Origin: an uncultured Clostridium sp.
GTDB taxonomy: Bacteria > Bacillota > Clostridia > Lachnospirales > Lachnospiraceae
Length of the DNA: 10,863 nt
Reading direction: 5' to 3'
Assembly: GCA_958442925.1 (NCBI GenBank)
Contig: CAUCIO010000069.1
Location: 1 to 10,863 of the forward strand
A program made the position numbers and the translations under genes. Positions 4,863 to 10,863 of this stretch are shown here, piece by piece. The notes beneath the pieces were generated by a model that saw only the letters and a program-made list of their open reading frames with translations, did not search any database and had not been told where the DNA came from. How positions within the stretch are numbered: the first letter of the stretch is position 1; each line of letters begins with the position of its first letter.

Positions 4863-7811
4863 TTACTGCTGCAGATGCGTTACAGCTTCAAAAAGTCCGG
4901 CAGCCCGCTCTATGACGCTTCGGCTGCCTGCAGCGCCTAAGGAGCCGCTGTCCAGAATATTCTGGATGATGTGGGCCGCCTTCTCCTGATCTTGCAGAGA
5001 CGCATGTGGAATATCTGTCAGAAGCGCGCTGAGGGCTTCTGAGCTGATTCCGGCAATTTCACGGCGCATAGCGCGCATTCCAGCGTTTAAAGGCCCTGAG
5101 AGAGGCTGTGCCTGGGAAAAAGCGCTTAGAATGTAGCCGTTTAGTTCCTCCTGAGTTAAACGGATATTCTTCAGGGCAGTTCCGGCTGTCTGAAACAGGC
5201 GTACAGTCTCTTCAAGTCCCGGATCAGCCGTACACCAGAGGGAAAAATACCCGTTAGGAAGGGAAACGTCGATGCCGCAGTCATAGGCTCCTCCACGGTA
5301 TCTGAGGGCAGGCTTTAAATATTTGTCACTGAGAGCAGTTAAAAAGGGCAGATACCGCCCCTTAAAATCAGGCTGTTTAGAAAAATCTCCAATCAGGCGG
5401 ATTTCCTGGGAGGGGGCGTCCAGGGAAACTGCTGCCCGCATAACGGGAGGAGGGAGAAGCTGTGCTGCCTTCTGACAGAGCAAATCAAAGTTGCTCTCAG
5501 AAGGCCGGGGAAGAGATCCCAAAAGCCGTTCTGCCTGGCTCTGAATCGAGGGAAGCTGTTCTTCCTGGGCAGCTGCCAGAAATACGATTCTGTGTCCGGT
5601 GAGAATCCGGGAGGCAGTTTCCTTCAGCCGACAGGCGATTTCCTTTCCGAAATCAGAGTTTTCTTTCAGCCGACGGAGAGTATCTTTAAAGAAAAGATAG
5701 ATATCCTGGCTGTTTGCGGCGGCCCGGAAGCGGGCGTCTTTTCGAAGGGCGCTTTCTGCCAGCGAGTAAGAGAGGGCGGCGGCGTTTTCTCCCTGGGACA
5801 GATCGTAGTCAGGCGTGTATTTTTCCAGCGTCAGGATGATGGATTTTGTGTCTGTGTAATCAGCCTGCCCCATGATTTCCAGAAGAAAAGAAAGGCTCTT
5901 TTCGAAGGTTTCAGGAAAGCCGTACCAGAAGACAGAGAGAGCCGGATGGCTGTGCTTTCCTGCCGTGTCCTCAGGAAATACTTCGTCAAAGGTGCAGTCA
6001 TGGAGAAGCTCCTGTTCCAGAAGTTTCTGCTCGGACGAGGAGTGTGCTGGTGTGTCAAGCTCAGTCAGAAGCAGCTGATACAGAGCCAGAAAAGGAAGGT
6101 CTTCTTTTTCCAGAAGACTCAGATCAAAATAAATCTGAAAGCCTGCACAGAGAGCGCCGGGAACAGGGGAAAAGTAGCCTTCGATTTCATTTAAATCCAT
6201 TTTAAAAAAGGCCGGAGCCGCAGCCGGAGCAGGCAGCTCGTCAGGACGAATTAAAAAATCCTGGTTGGCAAGCTCTTTTTCGTTCCAGGCGGAAAACTCT
6301 CTGGATCGCAGAAGAAGGGCGTCGATTTCCGGACGGCTCATGGAGGCTTTTTTGTTTTTTAAATAATCGTTTTTTTCTTCCTCCAGTTTTTCCGCAAGGC
6401 CAGGAGCGGGGGTGGTGACGGTCAGAGCGCTGGCCGCAGGAGAGAGGGCTCTGGCAGCCATAGAGCGGATCAGAGACTGAGGGCCCAGGGCGTCGGCGGA
6501 AAACTCCTGAAAGGCCTGTTCGTAGAGGGGAAAATAGTCTGTTTTTCCCGTCAGGCTCCAGTACCGTCCAATTTCCTCTGCAGCGTGGCAGCCCAGATGC
6601 ACGCCTTCCCTGGTCAGGCTGTCAGTCATCCTGTTTTCTCTCACAGCGGCCAGGCAGAGCTCCCTTGGAAGCCCGTGAAGAGAAATTTCCTGAAGAGAGC
6701 TCCGGATGGCAGTAAGAAAAGCCTCCTTCAGGTCTGCGTTTCCATTCAGAAGACGGAATTTTAAGACAGGATGAATCAGAAGCGTGTCTGCATAGACCTG
6801 GATTACGTGATTCAGCCCCTGGGCTCTGGCTGCCTGATGAAAGGGAGAGGCACTGTTGTCTAAAAGCTGGGCAAACTGATCCCAGAAGAACATTTCAAGG
6901 CTGGATGCGAAGGACAGATCCACCGCAAAATCAATGACAGAGGCCTCTCCTGTCCGGCTTTCCAGATAGGCGGGACTGTTCTCCTCAGAAATGCGAAATC
7001 CCGGAAGAACAGGTTCCTGAAAAACAGCCGGAGAAACGGGAGCGTTTTGTGCCGGATACTTTGATAAGTGCTCCTGATCCAGGAAGTCCAGCACAGCGTC
7101 AAAATCCATGTTTCCGTATAGGAGGATCAGGCAGTTGGAATACTGATAATATTCTTTTAAAATATGCAGCGTCTGCTCTCTGGAAACCTGCGGGTAATGG
7201 AAATGAGCCCGTCCCGGAAGGCGGGAACCGAGGCTGCCAGGATAAAGGGTTCTGGCAGTATGGCTGTCAGCGTTTTCCTCTAAATCTGTCAGATGGGCCC
7301 AGTCCTCCCCAAGAACCGTTCCGGACAAAGTCAGAGGGGAATTCGGCTCCTTCAGCTCGAAGCGCAGGGCTTCCCTCTCGAAAAAGAAGGGCTCTGTCAG
7401 GGCGTCAGGCTCCTCCATACAGCATAAGGTTACGTCCATCAGCTTTATCAGCTGTTTCTGACTGACAGAACAGAAAGGATAGCAGGTACAGCAGGTGTCT
7501 GTCATTCCATTCATAAAGGTGGAGCAGCTTTTGCTGTCCATGTCAAAAAAGATATCCCGGCTTTTGTATTTGCGGCAGGATGAGAGAACCAGATGTTCCG
7601 CCATGTGGCAGGCGTCTGTCTCATCCAGCTGGGGCGTTCTGTAAATAATGGAAAATCCAAGCTCCGGATCTTCATTTTCAATGCAGAGAACGGTGGCTTT
7701 GCTGGCTGCATGAAAAAGCTCTGTTGTGGAAGCAAAAAAACAATTAATTTTATTTTCTGAAAGAACTGTAAATCCGTGAAGGATCGTTCCAGGTTCCGGC
7801 AATTTTCTCAT
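4863..7811 (-). CDS. M16C-family zinc metallopeptidase (presequence-protease/insulinase-like)
   Basis: The 982-residue protein has the usual single-chain M16C length of about 970-1000: two M16 halves joined by a helical linker (about 470-530). The inverted zinc motif HxxEH is intact as His69-Met-Ala-Glu72-His73. Glu169 in LSGTVLGED is the expected distal ligand, 96 residues on as in presequence proteases. The C-terminal half keeps the Arg/Tyr pair in RYRGGAY (Arg837, Tyr843). FFEREALRFELKEPNSPLT matches the family's EGWxYEL region. No signal peptide is seen, so it should degrade oligopeptides in the cytoplasm. Start 7811 is preferred because AGGAGG lies 11 nt upstream; ATG 7847 would add 12 residues without a clear ribosome site. 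The open frame continues to 8126, antisense to the add gene, which is not taken as coding. Cysteines are dense around the active site. The gene appears monocistronic, and its promoter is not clear: TATACT at 7891-7886 lacks a good -35. Confidence 0.9.
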   Translation of the reverse strand: MRKLPEPGTILHGFTVLSENKINCFFASTTELFHAASKATVLCIENEDPELGFSIIYRTPQLDETDACHMAEHLVLSSCRKYKSRDIFFDMDSKSCSTFMNGMTDTCCTCYPFCSVSQKQLIKLMDVTLCCMEEPDALTEPFFFEREALRFELKEPNSPLTLSGTVLGEDWAHLTDLEENADSHTARTLYPGSLGSRLPGRAHFHYPQVSREQTLHILKEYYQYSNCLILLYGNMDFDAVLDFLDQEHLSKYPAQNAPVSPAVFQEPVLPGFRISEENSPAYLESRTGEASVIDFAVDLSFASSLEMFFWDQFAQLLDNSASPFHQAARAQGLNHVIQVYADTLLIHPVLKFRLLNGNADLKEAFLTAIRSSLQEISLHGLPRELCLAAVRENRMTDSLTREGVHLGCHAAEEIGRYWSLTGKTDYFPLYEQAFQEFSADALGPQSLIRSMAARALSPAASALTVTTPAPGLAEKLEEEKNDYLKNKKASMSRPEIDALLLRSREFSAWNEKELANQDFLIRPDELPAPAAAPAFFKMDLNEIEGYFSPVPGALCAGFQIYFDLSLLEKEDLPFLALYQLLLTELDTPAHSSSEQKLLEQELLHDCTFDEVFPEDTAGKHSHPALSVFWYGFPETFEKSLSFLLEIMGQADYTDTKSIILTLEKYTPDYDLSQGENAAALSYSLAESALRKDARFRAAANSQDIYLFFKDTLRRLKENSDFGKEIACRLKETASRILTGHRIVFLAAAQEEQLPSIQSQAERLLGSLPRPSESNFDLLCQKAAQLLPPPVMRAAVSLDAPSQEIRLIGDFSKQPDFKGRYLPFLTALSDKYLKPALRYRGGAYDCGIDVSLPNGYFSLWCTADPGLEETVRLFQTAGTALKNIRLTQEELNGYILSAFSQAQPLSGPLNAGMRAMRREIAGISSEALSALLTDIPHASLQDQEKAAHIIQNILDSGSLGAAGSRSVIERAAGLFEAVTHLQQ

Positions 7812-7822
7812 ATACGAGCTGT

Positions 7823-7828
7823 CCTCCT
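7823..7828 (-). promoter_or_regulatory. Ribosome binding site favouring the peptidase start at 7811
   Basis: AGGAGG on the minus strand, 11 nt before ATG 7811. The spacing is slightly long, but the in-frame ATG at 7847 is preceded by no purine-rich stretch. Confidence 0.6.
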
Positions 7829-7946
7829 GATTTGGGCGGCGTTTCATGGCTGATATCTGCTGAACGCGGCGCCCTGCTGTCTCATAGTATAAGATATTTT
7901 GAGGAAGAATGCACCAGCAAAATGAAAAAATGTCACTTTTACCTGC

Positions 7947-7975
7947 TTGTGCAGCCGGACAATAAATGGTATGAT
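7947..7975 (+). promoter_or_regulatory. Promoter of the add-cat unit (extended -10)
   Basis: TTGTGC (7947-7952), a 17-bp spacer, then TATGAT (7970-7975) preceded by TGG, giving TGnTATGAT as in the leuC promoter. The expected start is near 7982, with a leader of about 40 nt ending in AGGAGG 8 nt before ATG 8022. The -35 is weak. Confidence 0.55.
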
Positions 7976-8021
7976 AGGCAGAACATAAGAGAATGATGCG
8001 AAAAAACAGGAGGATACGGCA

Positions 8022-9086
8022 ATGAATCACAAATACACAGAAACAGAAAACAGGGAGCAGGGCTGGTTTAGGGCGCTTCCTAAGGCAGAGCTCCATTGTC
8101 ATCTGGACGGTTCCCTGCCTGCACATACTGTGAGAAGGCTGGGAAAGCAGGCAGGCCTTGCACTTCCGGAAACTGAAGAAGAGCTGGCTGCAGCGCTGAC
8201 GGTTCCGGCAGACTGCAGAAGTTTAAAAGAATATTTGAATTGCTTTTCGCTGCCGATTTCCTGCCTTCAGACTTATGACGCCCTCTACACAGCGGCTTAC
8301 GATACGGCAAAGGCTGCGTTCGAGGAGGGAACCATTTATCTGGAACTTCGCTTTGCCCCGGCTTTTTCTGCCCATGAAGGATTCACCCAGGAGGATGTGG
8401 TGAGAGCGGTAAGGGACGGTCTTAAAAAGGCAGAAGCAGATCTGGGAATGTATACAGGGATTCTGCTGTGCGGGATGCGTCATTTTGAGCCGGAAAAAAA
8501 TCTGGAGATTCCGGTGCTGGCAGAGAAATTTCTGGGAGACGGAGTCTGCGGAATCGATCTGGCAGGCGATGAGAAAGCCTATCCGCCGGAGCTCCACAGC
8601 AAGATGTTTTCCCTGGCTTCTGAAATGGAAATTCCTTTTACCATCCATGGGGGAGAGTGTCACAGCGCGGAGAATGTCCGCACCTGTGTGCTGATGGGAG
8701 CCCGCCGAATTGGACACGGCATCGCTATGGCAGGAGCGAAGGAGATAGAAGAACTGTGCAGGGAAAGGGACGTGGCTGTGGAACTGTGTCCGACCAGCAA
8801 TTTCCAGACAAAGGCAGTGGAGAAAAAGAGCGACTATCCCATCCGTCGTTTTCTGGAACAGGGCCTTGCTGTTACAGTTAATACAGATAACCGGACCGTA
8901 TCAGGAACCAGCATGACAGAGGAGCTGTATCTGCTTCACAGCCAGTTCGGACTGACAAAGGAGGAAGCGGTTCAGGTAACGGAGAATGCAGTCAGGGCAG
9001 CATTTGCCAGGGAAGAAGTAAAAAAGGCGCTTCTTGGGAAGCTGAAAGCGTTCTGGAGAGGAACGGGACATCCCTCTGAAAGATAA
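8022..9086 (+). CDS. add: Adenosine deaminase
   Basis: The 354-residue protein matches the usual 330-360. It is an amidohydrolase that converts (deoxy)adenosine to (deoxy)inosine and ammonia in cytoplasmic purine salvage. Metal and catalytic residues are visible: His25 and His27 in PKAELHCHLDGS, His209 and Glu212 in IHGGE, His232 in IGHG and Asp289 in VNTDNRTVSGTS. CPTSN, just before the last motif, is also typical. Two small variants are HGGE instead of the commoner HAGE, and Asn290 after the metal-binding Asp, as in the TDN subgroup of bacterial deaminases. A related adenine deaminase or other nucleoside substrate is possible but less likely given the motifs. AGGAGG lies 8 nt before the start. 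The next gene follows after 30 bp with no terminator between, so the two are probably cotranscribed. Confidence 0.93.
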   Translation: MNHKYTETENREQGWFRALPKAELHCHLDGSLPAHTVRRLGKQAGLALPETEEELAAALTVPADCRSLKEYLNCFSLPISCLQTYDALYTAAYDTAKAAFEEGTIYLELRFAPAFSAHEGFTQEDVVRAVRDGLKKAEADLGMYTGILLCGMRHFEPEKNLEIPVLAEKFLGDGVCGIDLAGDEKAYPPELHSKMFSLASEMEIPFTIHGGECHSAENVRTCVLMGARRIGHGIAMAGAKEIEELCRERDVAVELCPTSNFQTKAVEKKSDYPIRRFLEQGLAVTVNTDNRTVSGTSMTEELYLLHSQFGLTKEEAVQVTENAVRAAFAREEVKKALLGKLKAFWRGTGHPSER

Positions 9087-9116
9087 GCTGATAAACAGGC
9101 AGAAAGGAGAATCGAG

Positions 9117-9770
9117 ATGGCGTTTCATTTAATTGATATGGATACCTGGGAGCGGAGGGAACATTATTACTATTACAAAGATTTGCTGAAGGTACGCTAT
9201 AATCTGAACATCCAGGTGGATATCACAGAGCTTTTAGCCCAGGTGAAAGAGCAGAAGCTTAAATTTTACCCTGTTTTTATCTATATTATTATGAGGGCAG
9301 TGAATCAGAATAGGGAGATGAGAATGCAGACAGACTCCTGCGGACGTCTGGGCTACTGGGATGAATGTCACCCTTCTTACACGATTTTTCATGAGGATGA
9401 CAAGACCTTTTCCGATATCTGGACAGAATATAATGAGGACTTTCTGACTTTTTACGATGCGGTGATAAGGGATATGGAAGTCTACCGGGATCAGAAGGGA
9501 ATTAAGGCAAAACCGGGGAAACCGGACAATTTCTGTCCGGTTTCCTGTGTGCCCTGGCTAAGTTTTACCGGATATGCCAGCGATACGTACTCCGACTCGC
9601 CGATGCTCTATCCGGTAGTGCTCTTTGGACGTTATTATGAGAAAGATGGAAGGGTATTCCTGCCTCTGGGGGCTGCGTTCCACCACGCTGCTGCCGACGG
9701 ATACCATTCCTGCCGTTTTCTCAATGAAATTCAGGAGCTGGCTAGGACGTTTCATCTGCCTCGCCGTTAA
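9117..9770 (+). CDS. Chloramphenicol acetyltransferase-family protein (CatA type)
   Basis: The 217-residue protein has CatA-type length. Known members transfer acetyl from acetyl-CoA to the 3-hydroxyl of chloramphenicol as cytoplasmic trimers. Family landmarks run in order: an N-terminal DMDTWERREHYYYY, KFYPVFIYIIMRAVN, GRLGYWDECHPSYTIFHED, SDIWTEYN, CVPWLSFTGY, LYPVVLFGRYY and the catalytic loop HHAAADGYH, with His190 the catalytic base and Asp194 the structural Asp. Classical enzymes have HHAVCDGFH or HHAVCDGYH, so the residues between His and Asp differ. AAGGAG precedes the ATG by about 9 nt and add lies 30 bp upstream. It may be a chromosomal relative with another natural acceptor; resistance should not be assumed. 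The last 29 bp overlap a convergent gene, and a perfect hairpin lies within the gene. Confidence 0.88.
   Translation: MAFHLIDMDTWERREHYYYYKDLLKVRYNLNIQVDITELLAQVKEQKLKFYPVFIYIIMRAVNQNREMRMQTDSCGRLGYWDECHPSYTIFHEDDKTFSDIWTEYNEDFLTFYDAVIRDMEVYRDQKGIKAKPGKPDNFCPVSCVPWLSFTGYASDTYSDSPMLYPVVLFGRYYEKDGRVFLPLGAAFHHAAADGYHSCRFLNEIQELARTFHLPRR
9517..9545. repeat. Perfect 12-bp inverted repeat inside the cat-like gene
   Basis: GGAAACCGGACA (9517-9528) and TGTCCGGTTTCC (9534-9545) are exact complements around the 5-nt loop ATTTC. The stem encodes part of a variable surface segment (GKPDNFCPVS). On the minus strand it is followed by CCGGTTTT, a weak T-tract, so it could stop transcripts running on from the convergent membrane-protein operon, whose stop lies about 200 bp away. 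Confidence 0.75.
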
Positions 9771-10293
9771 GTTCCTTTGATTTACCGCGGATGAGCAGGA
9801 TTCCCGCTGTAATTATGGCGACAGCTACTACGCTCTGGGGAATGGCGCTGGCCAGAGAGCAGAGAATTTCCTCCGCCTGCTCTGTCAGTTCCAGGACTGG
9901 AAGCAGGTGGGAAAATATGAGCCGATAGAGATTACTCCACAAAACAGAGACGCCAAAGCAGATCAGGCAGGCGGCTGTAAATTTGCGGTGAGTTTTAAAA
10001 AACAGGCTGTTTTTTCGCACATCTTCCATGTGAATCAGATAATCATCTTCCAGAGCGTAGAATTCATCGTCCGGCAGAGCGTTGATATTGTTGGCATGGA
10101 AAAAGCTGTAAAACCATACTACAGGAGCCAGCAGGCTCAGCACGTTCAGCTGAAGAAAGCCGGACAGAGCCAGCAGGATTACAAATAAAGCCATCAGGCT
10201 GGATCCTGTCTTAAAAAATCCCAGATACATTTCTCCGGCCCCTGGTATCAGAGACCAGAGAAATGTCATCAGTTTACCTTTCTTTCTTGTCAT
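9742..10293 (-). CDS. TM2-like multi-pass membrane protein, function unknown
   Basis: The protein has 183 residues. The N-terminal part, LIPGAGEMYLGFFKTGSSLMALF (about 15-37), resembles the TM2 domain pattern PG-x-G-x-x-YLG-x-x-x-x-G. Hydrophobic segments lie at about 28-48, 50-66, 105-127 and 147-168. An acidic loop with DDEFYALEDDYLIHMEDV (about 75-92) lies between the second and third. The C-terminus is charged and soluble. GGAGG is 9 nt before the ATG. The first 20 bp overlap the end of the anti-sigma-like gene and the last 29 bp overlap the end of the convergent cat-like gene. Its place as third gene after a sigma factor and a zinc-motif membrane protein suggests a part in envelope sensing or in output of that sigma system. 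No enzymatic motif is seen. Confidence 0.75.
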   Translation of the reverse strand: MTRKKGKLMTFLWSLIPGAGEMYLGFFKTGSSLMALFVILLALSGFLQLNVLSLLAPVVWFYSFFHANNINALPDDEFYALEDDYLIHMEDVRKNSLFFKTHRKFTAACLICFGVSVLWSNLYRLIFSHLLPVLELTEQAEEILCSLASAIPQSVVAVAIITAGILLIRGKSKELNGEADETS

Positions 10294-10732
10294 ATTTAAA
10301 TACCTCCAGGTTTAATAATCGATTCAGCTGCTCTGTAAAATTGCTGGATGCCTCCCAGACAGAGATTTTATTCTCCTTCCAGACTGTTTCAGGGCTTTGT
10401 ACCGGCCCAGGCAGGGCGGGAGCAAAGGAGAGGAGCGCTAAGGAACAGAGAACAGCGGTTCCCACTCTCAGACTGAAGTAAAAAAGTTCCAGTTTTTTAG
10501 AGAGGCGGTTGGTTTTTTCAATGATTTGAATTTCCGGCCTGTTTAGCTGGGACAGGATTTCGGCTTTCATTCTGGCAGGCGCTGCGAGAAGTTCCTGCTT
10601 TTCAGCCTGCAGGGCTATCTGCTGCCTGCAGAACCGGCAGGAGGAAAGATGAGCCAGCTCTTTCCTGCTCAGGGAAGAAACAGACCGTTTCGGATCAATA
10701 TGTCTGTATTCCCTTTCCTGTTTATCTGTCAT
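10274..10732 (-). CDS. Putative membrane anti-sigma factor with zinc-binding motif
   Basis: The protein has 152 residues. The N-terminal cytoplasmic part contains HLSSCRFC, that is H-x3-C-x2-C (His28, Cys32, Cys35), the pattern of zinc-associated anti-sigma (ZAS/zf-HC2-like) domains. A helical region with charged residues follows to about 85, then one membrane segment (about 86-108, FYFSLRVGTAVLCSLALLSF), then a short extracytoplasmic tail of about 40 residues. The ATG at 10732 is chosen because AAGGAGGG lies 8 nt upstream; the in-frame ATG at 10753 would put that site inside the coding sequence. The gene overlaps the upstream sigma gene by 11 bp, as sigma/anti-sigma pairs often do, and overlaps the downstream membrane-protein gene by 20 bp. 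Known family members bind and hold a cognate sigma factor at the membrane. Pairing with the adjacent sigma factor is inferred from position. Confidence 0.75.
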   Translation of the reverse strand: MTDKQEREYRHIDPKRSVSSLSRKELAHLSSCRFCRQQIALQAEKQELLAAPARMKAEILSQLNRPEIQIIEKTNRLSKKLELFYFSLRVGTAVLCSLALLSFAPALPGPVQSPETVWKENKISVWEASSNFTEQLNRLLNLEVFKYDKKER

Positions 10733-10863
10733 GGGACATTCCCTCCTTTTCATAGAGTTTTCGGAGCATCCCTTTGGCGCGGTAGATCTGCGTCTGAAGG
10801 GTTTTTACATTCTTGCCGGTCTTTTTCACAAGCTCTCCGATTTCCAGTTCATGGTAATAGTAG
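10722..10863 (-). CDS. RNA polymerase sigma-70 family factor, C-terminal fragment (5' end outside window)
   Basis: The last 46 codons are in the window, ending with TAA at 10724-10722. They begin YYYHELEIGELVKKTGKNVKT and continue QTQIYRAKGMLRKLYEKEG. This is the region 4.2 helix-turn-helix pattern of ECF-like sigma factors (usual form YY-x-x-x-S-x-x-EIA-x-x-x-G-x-x-x-x-TVKSRL-x-RA), which binds the promoter -35 element. The protein ends just after the domain. The stop lies 11 bp inside the anti-sigma-like gene, giving a translationally coupled pair. Regions 2 and 3 lie outside, so the subgroup cannot be named. Confidence 0.85.
   Translation of the reverse strand, partial: YYYHELEIGELVKKTGKNVKTLQTQIYRAKGMLRKLYEKEGMSHDR
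10741..10748 (-). promoter_or_regulatory. Ribosome binding site deciding the anti-sigma start at 10732
   Basis: AAGGAGGG on the minus strand lies 8 nt before ATG 10732 and inside the 3' end of the sigma factor gene. The alternative start at 10753 lies upstream of this site and has no comparable one. Confidence 0.75.

Noticed and set aside
5592..6194. 200-residue plus-strand open frame inside the peptidase gene
   Set aside because: It is antisense to a conserved M16C coding region, with no ribosome site and no recognisable domain; a shadow frame.
7812..8126. N-terminal extension of the peptidase frame upstream to 8126, giving a 1087-residue protein
   Set aside because: The extra part is antisense to the start of add and to the divergent promoter region, has no ribosome site at its first ATG and resembles no M16C N-terminus; start 7811 has AGGAGG.
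8223..8717. 164-residue minus-strand open frame opposite add
   Set aside because: Antisense to catalytic motifs of adenosine deaminase; composition is that of a shadow frame, with no promoter or ribosome site.
9117..9770. Acquired mobile chloramphenicol resistance gene
   Set aside because: No insertion sequence, repeat, integrase or composition shift nearby; it sits in an apparent operon with a housekeeping gene and has a variant active-site loop.

Overview
The window looks like chromosome from an anaerobic member of the Bacillota, most likely a Lachnospiraceae-type Clostridia. This is inferred from the protein sequences, the AGGAGG ribosome sites, the moderate GC content and the AT-rich promoters; I could not run a similarity search. 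No mobile element, CRISPR array, tRNA or rRNA is visible, and base composition looks even throughout.

Left part (1-3666), branched-chain amino acid biosynthesis. The 3' end of ilvC (ketol-acid reductoisomerase) ends at a bidirectional terminator shared with a convergent LysR-type regulator gene. That regulator is divergent from leuC-leuD (isopropylmalate dehydratase large and small subunits). The 157-bp intergenic region holds two overlapping back-to-back promoters and a LysR-type T-N11-A dyad centred about 65 bp upstream of the predicted leuC start, the classic arrangement for a LysR activator. A YbaK-type tRNA deacylase gene overlaps the end of leuD by 4 bp and closes the operon before a long hairpin terminator.

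Middle (3667-8021). An AT-rich gap of about 350 bp carries a near-consensus sigma-A promoter for a membrane-anchored SleB-type cell-wall hydrolase. It converges, through a very strong 16-bp hairpin terminator, on a large M16C (presequence-protease-like) zinc metallopeptidase gene on the minus strand. The peptidase keeps its catalytic residues but has unusually many cysteines around the active site.

Right part (8022-10863). Adenosine deaminase and a chloramphenicol-acetyltransferase-family gene form a two-gene plus-strand unit, divergent from the peptidase. Converging on it, with a 29-bp gene overlap, is a minus-strand operon: the end of a sigma-70 family factor (cut by the window edge), a putative membrane anti-sigma factor with an H-x3-C-x2-C zinc motif, and a TM2-like multi-pass membrane protein. 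All three of these genes overlap one another.

Most of the window is ordinary core metabolism. The points most worth a second look are the LysR/leuC regulatory region, the tRNA deacylase coupled to leuCD, the sigma/anti-sigma/membrane-protein operon, the cysteine-rich M16C peptidase and a perfect 12-bp hairpin inside the cat-like gene.
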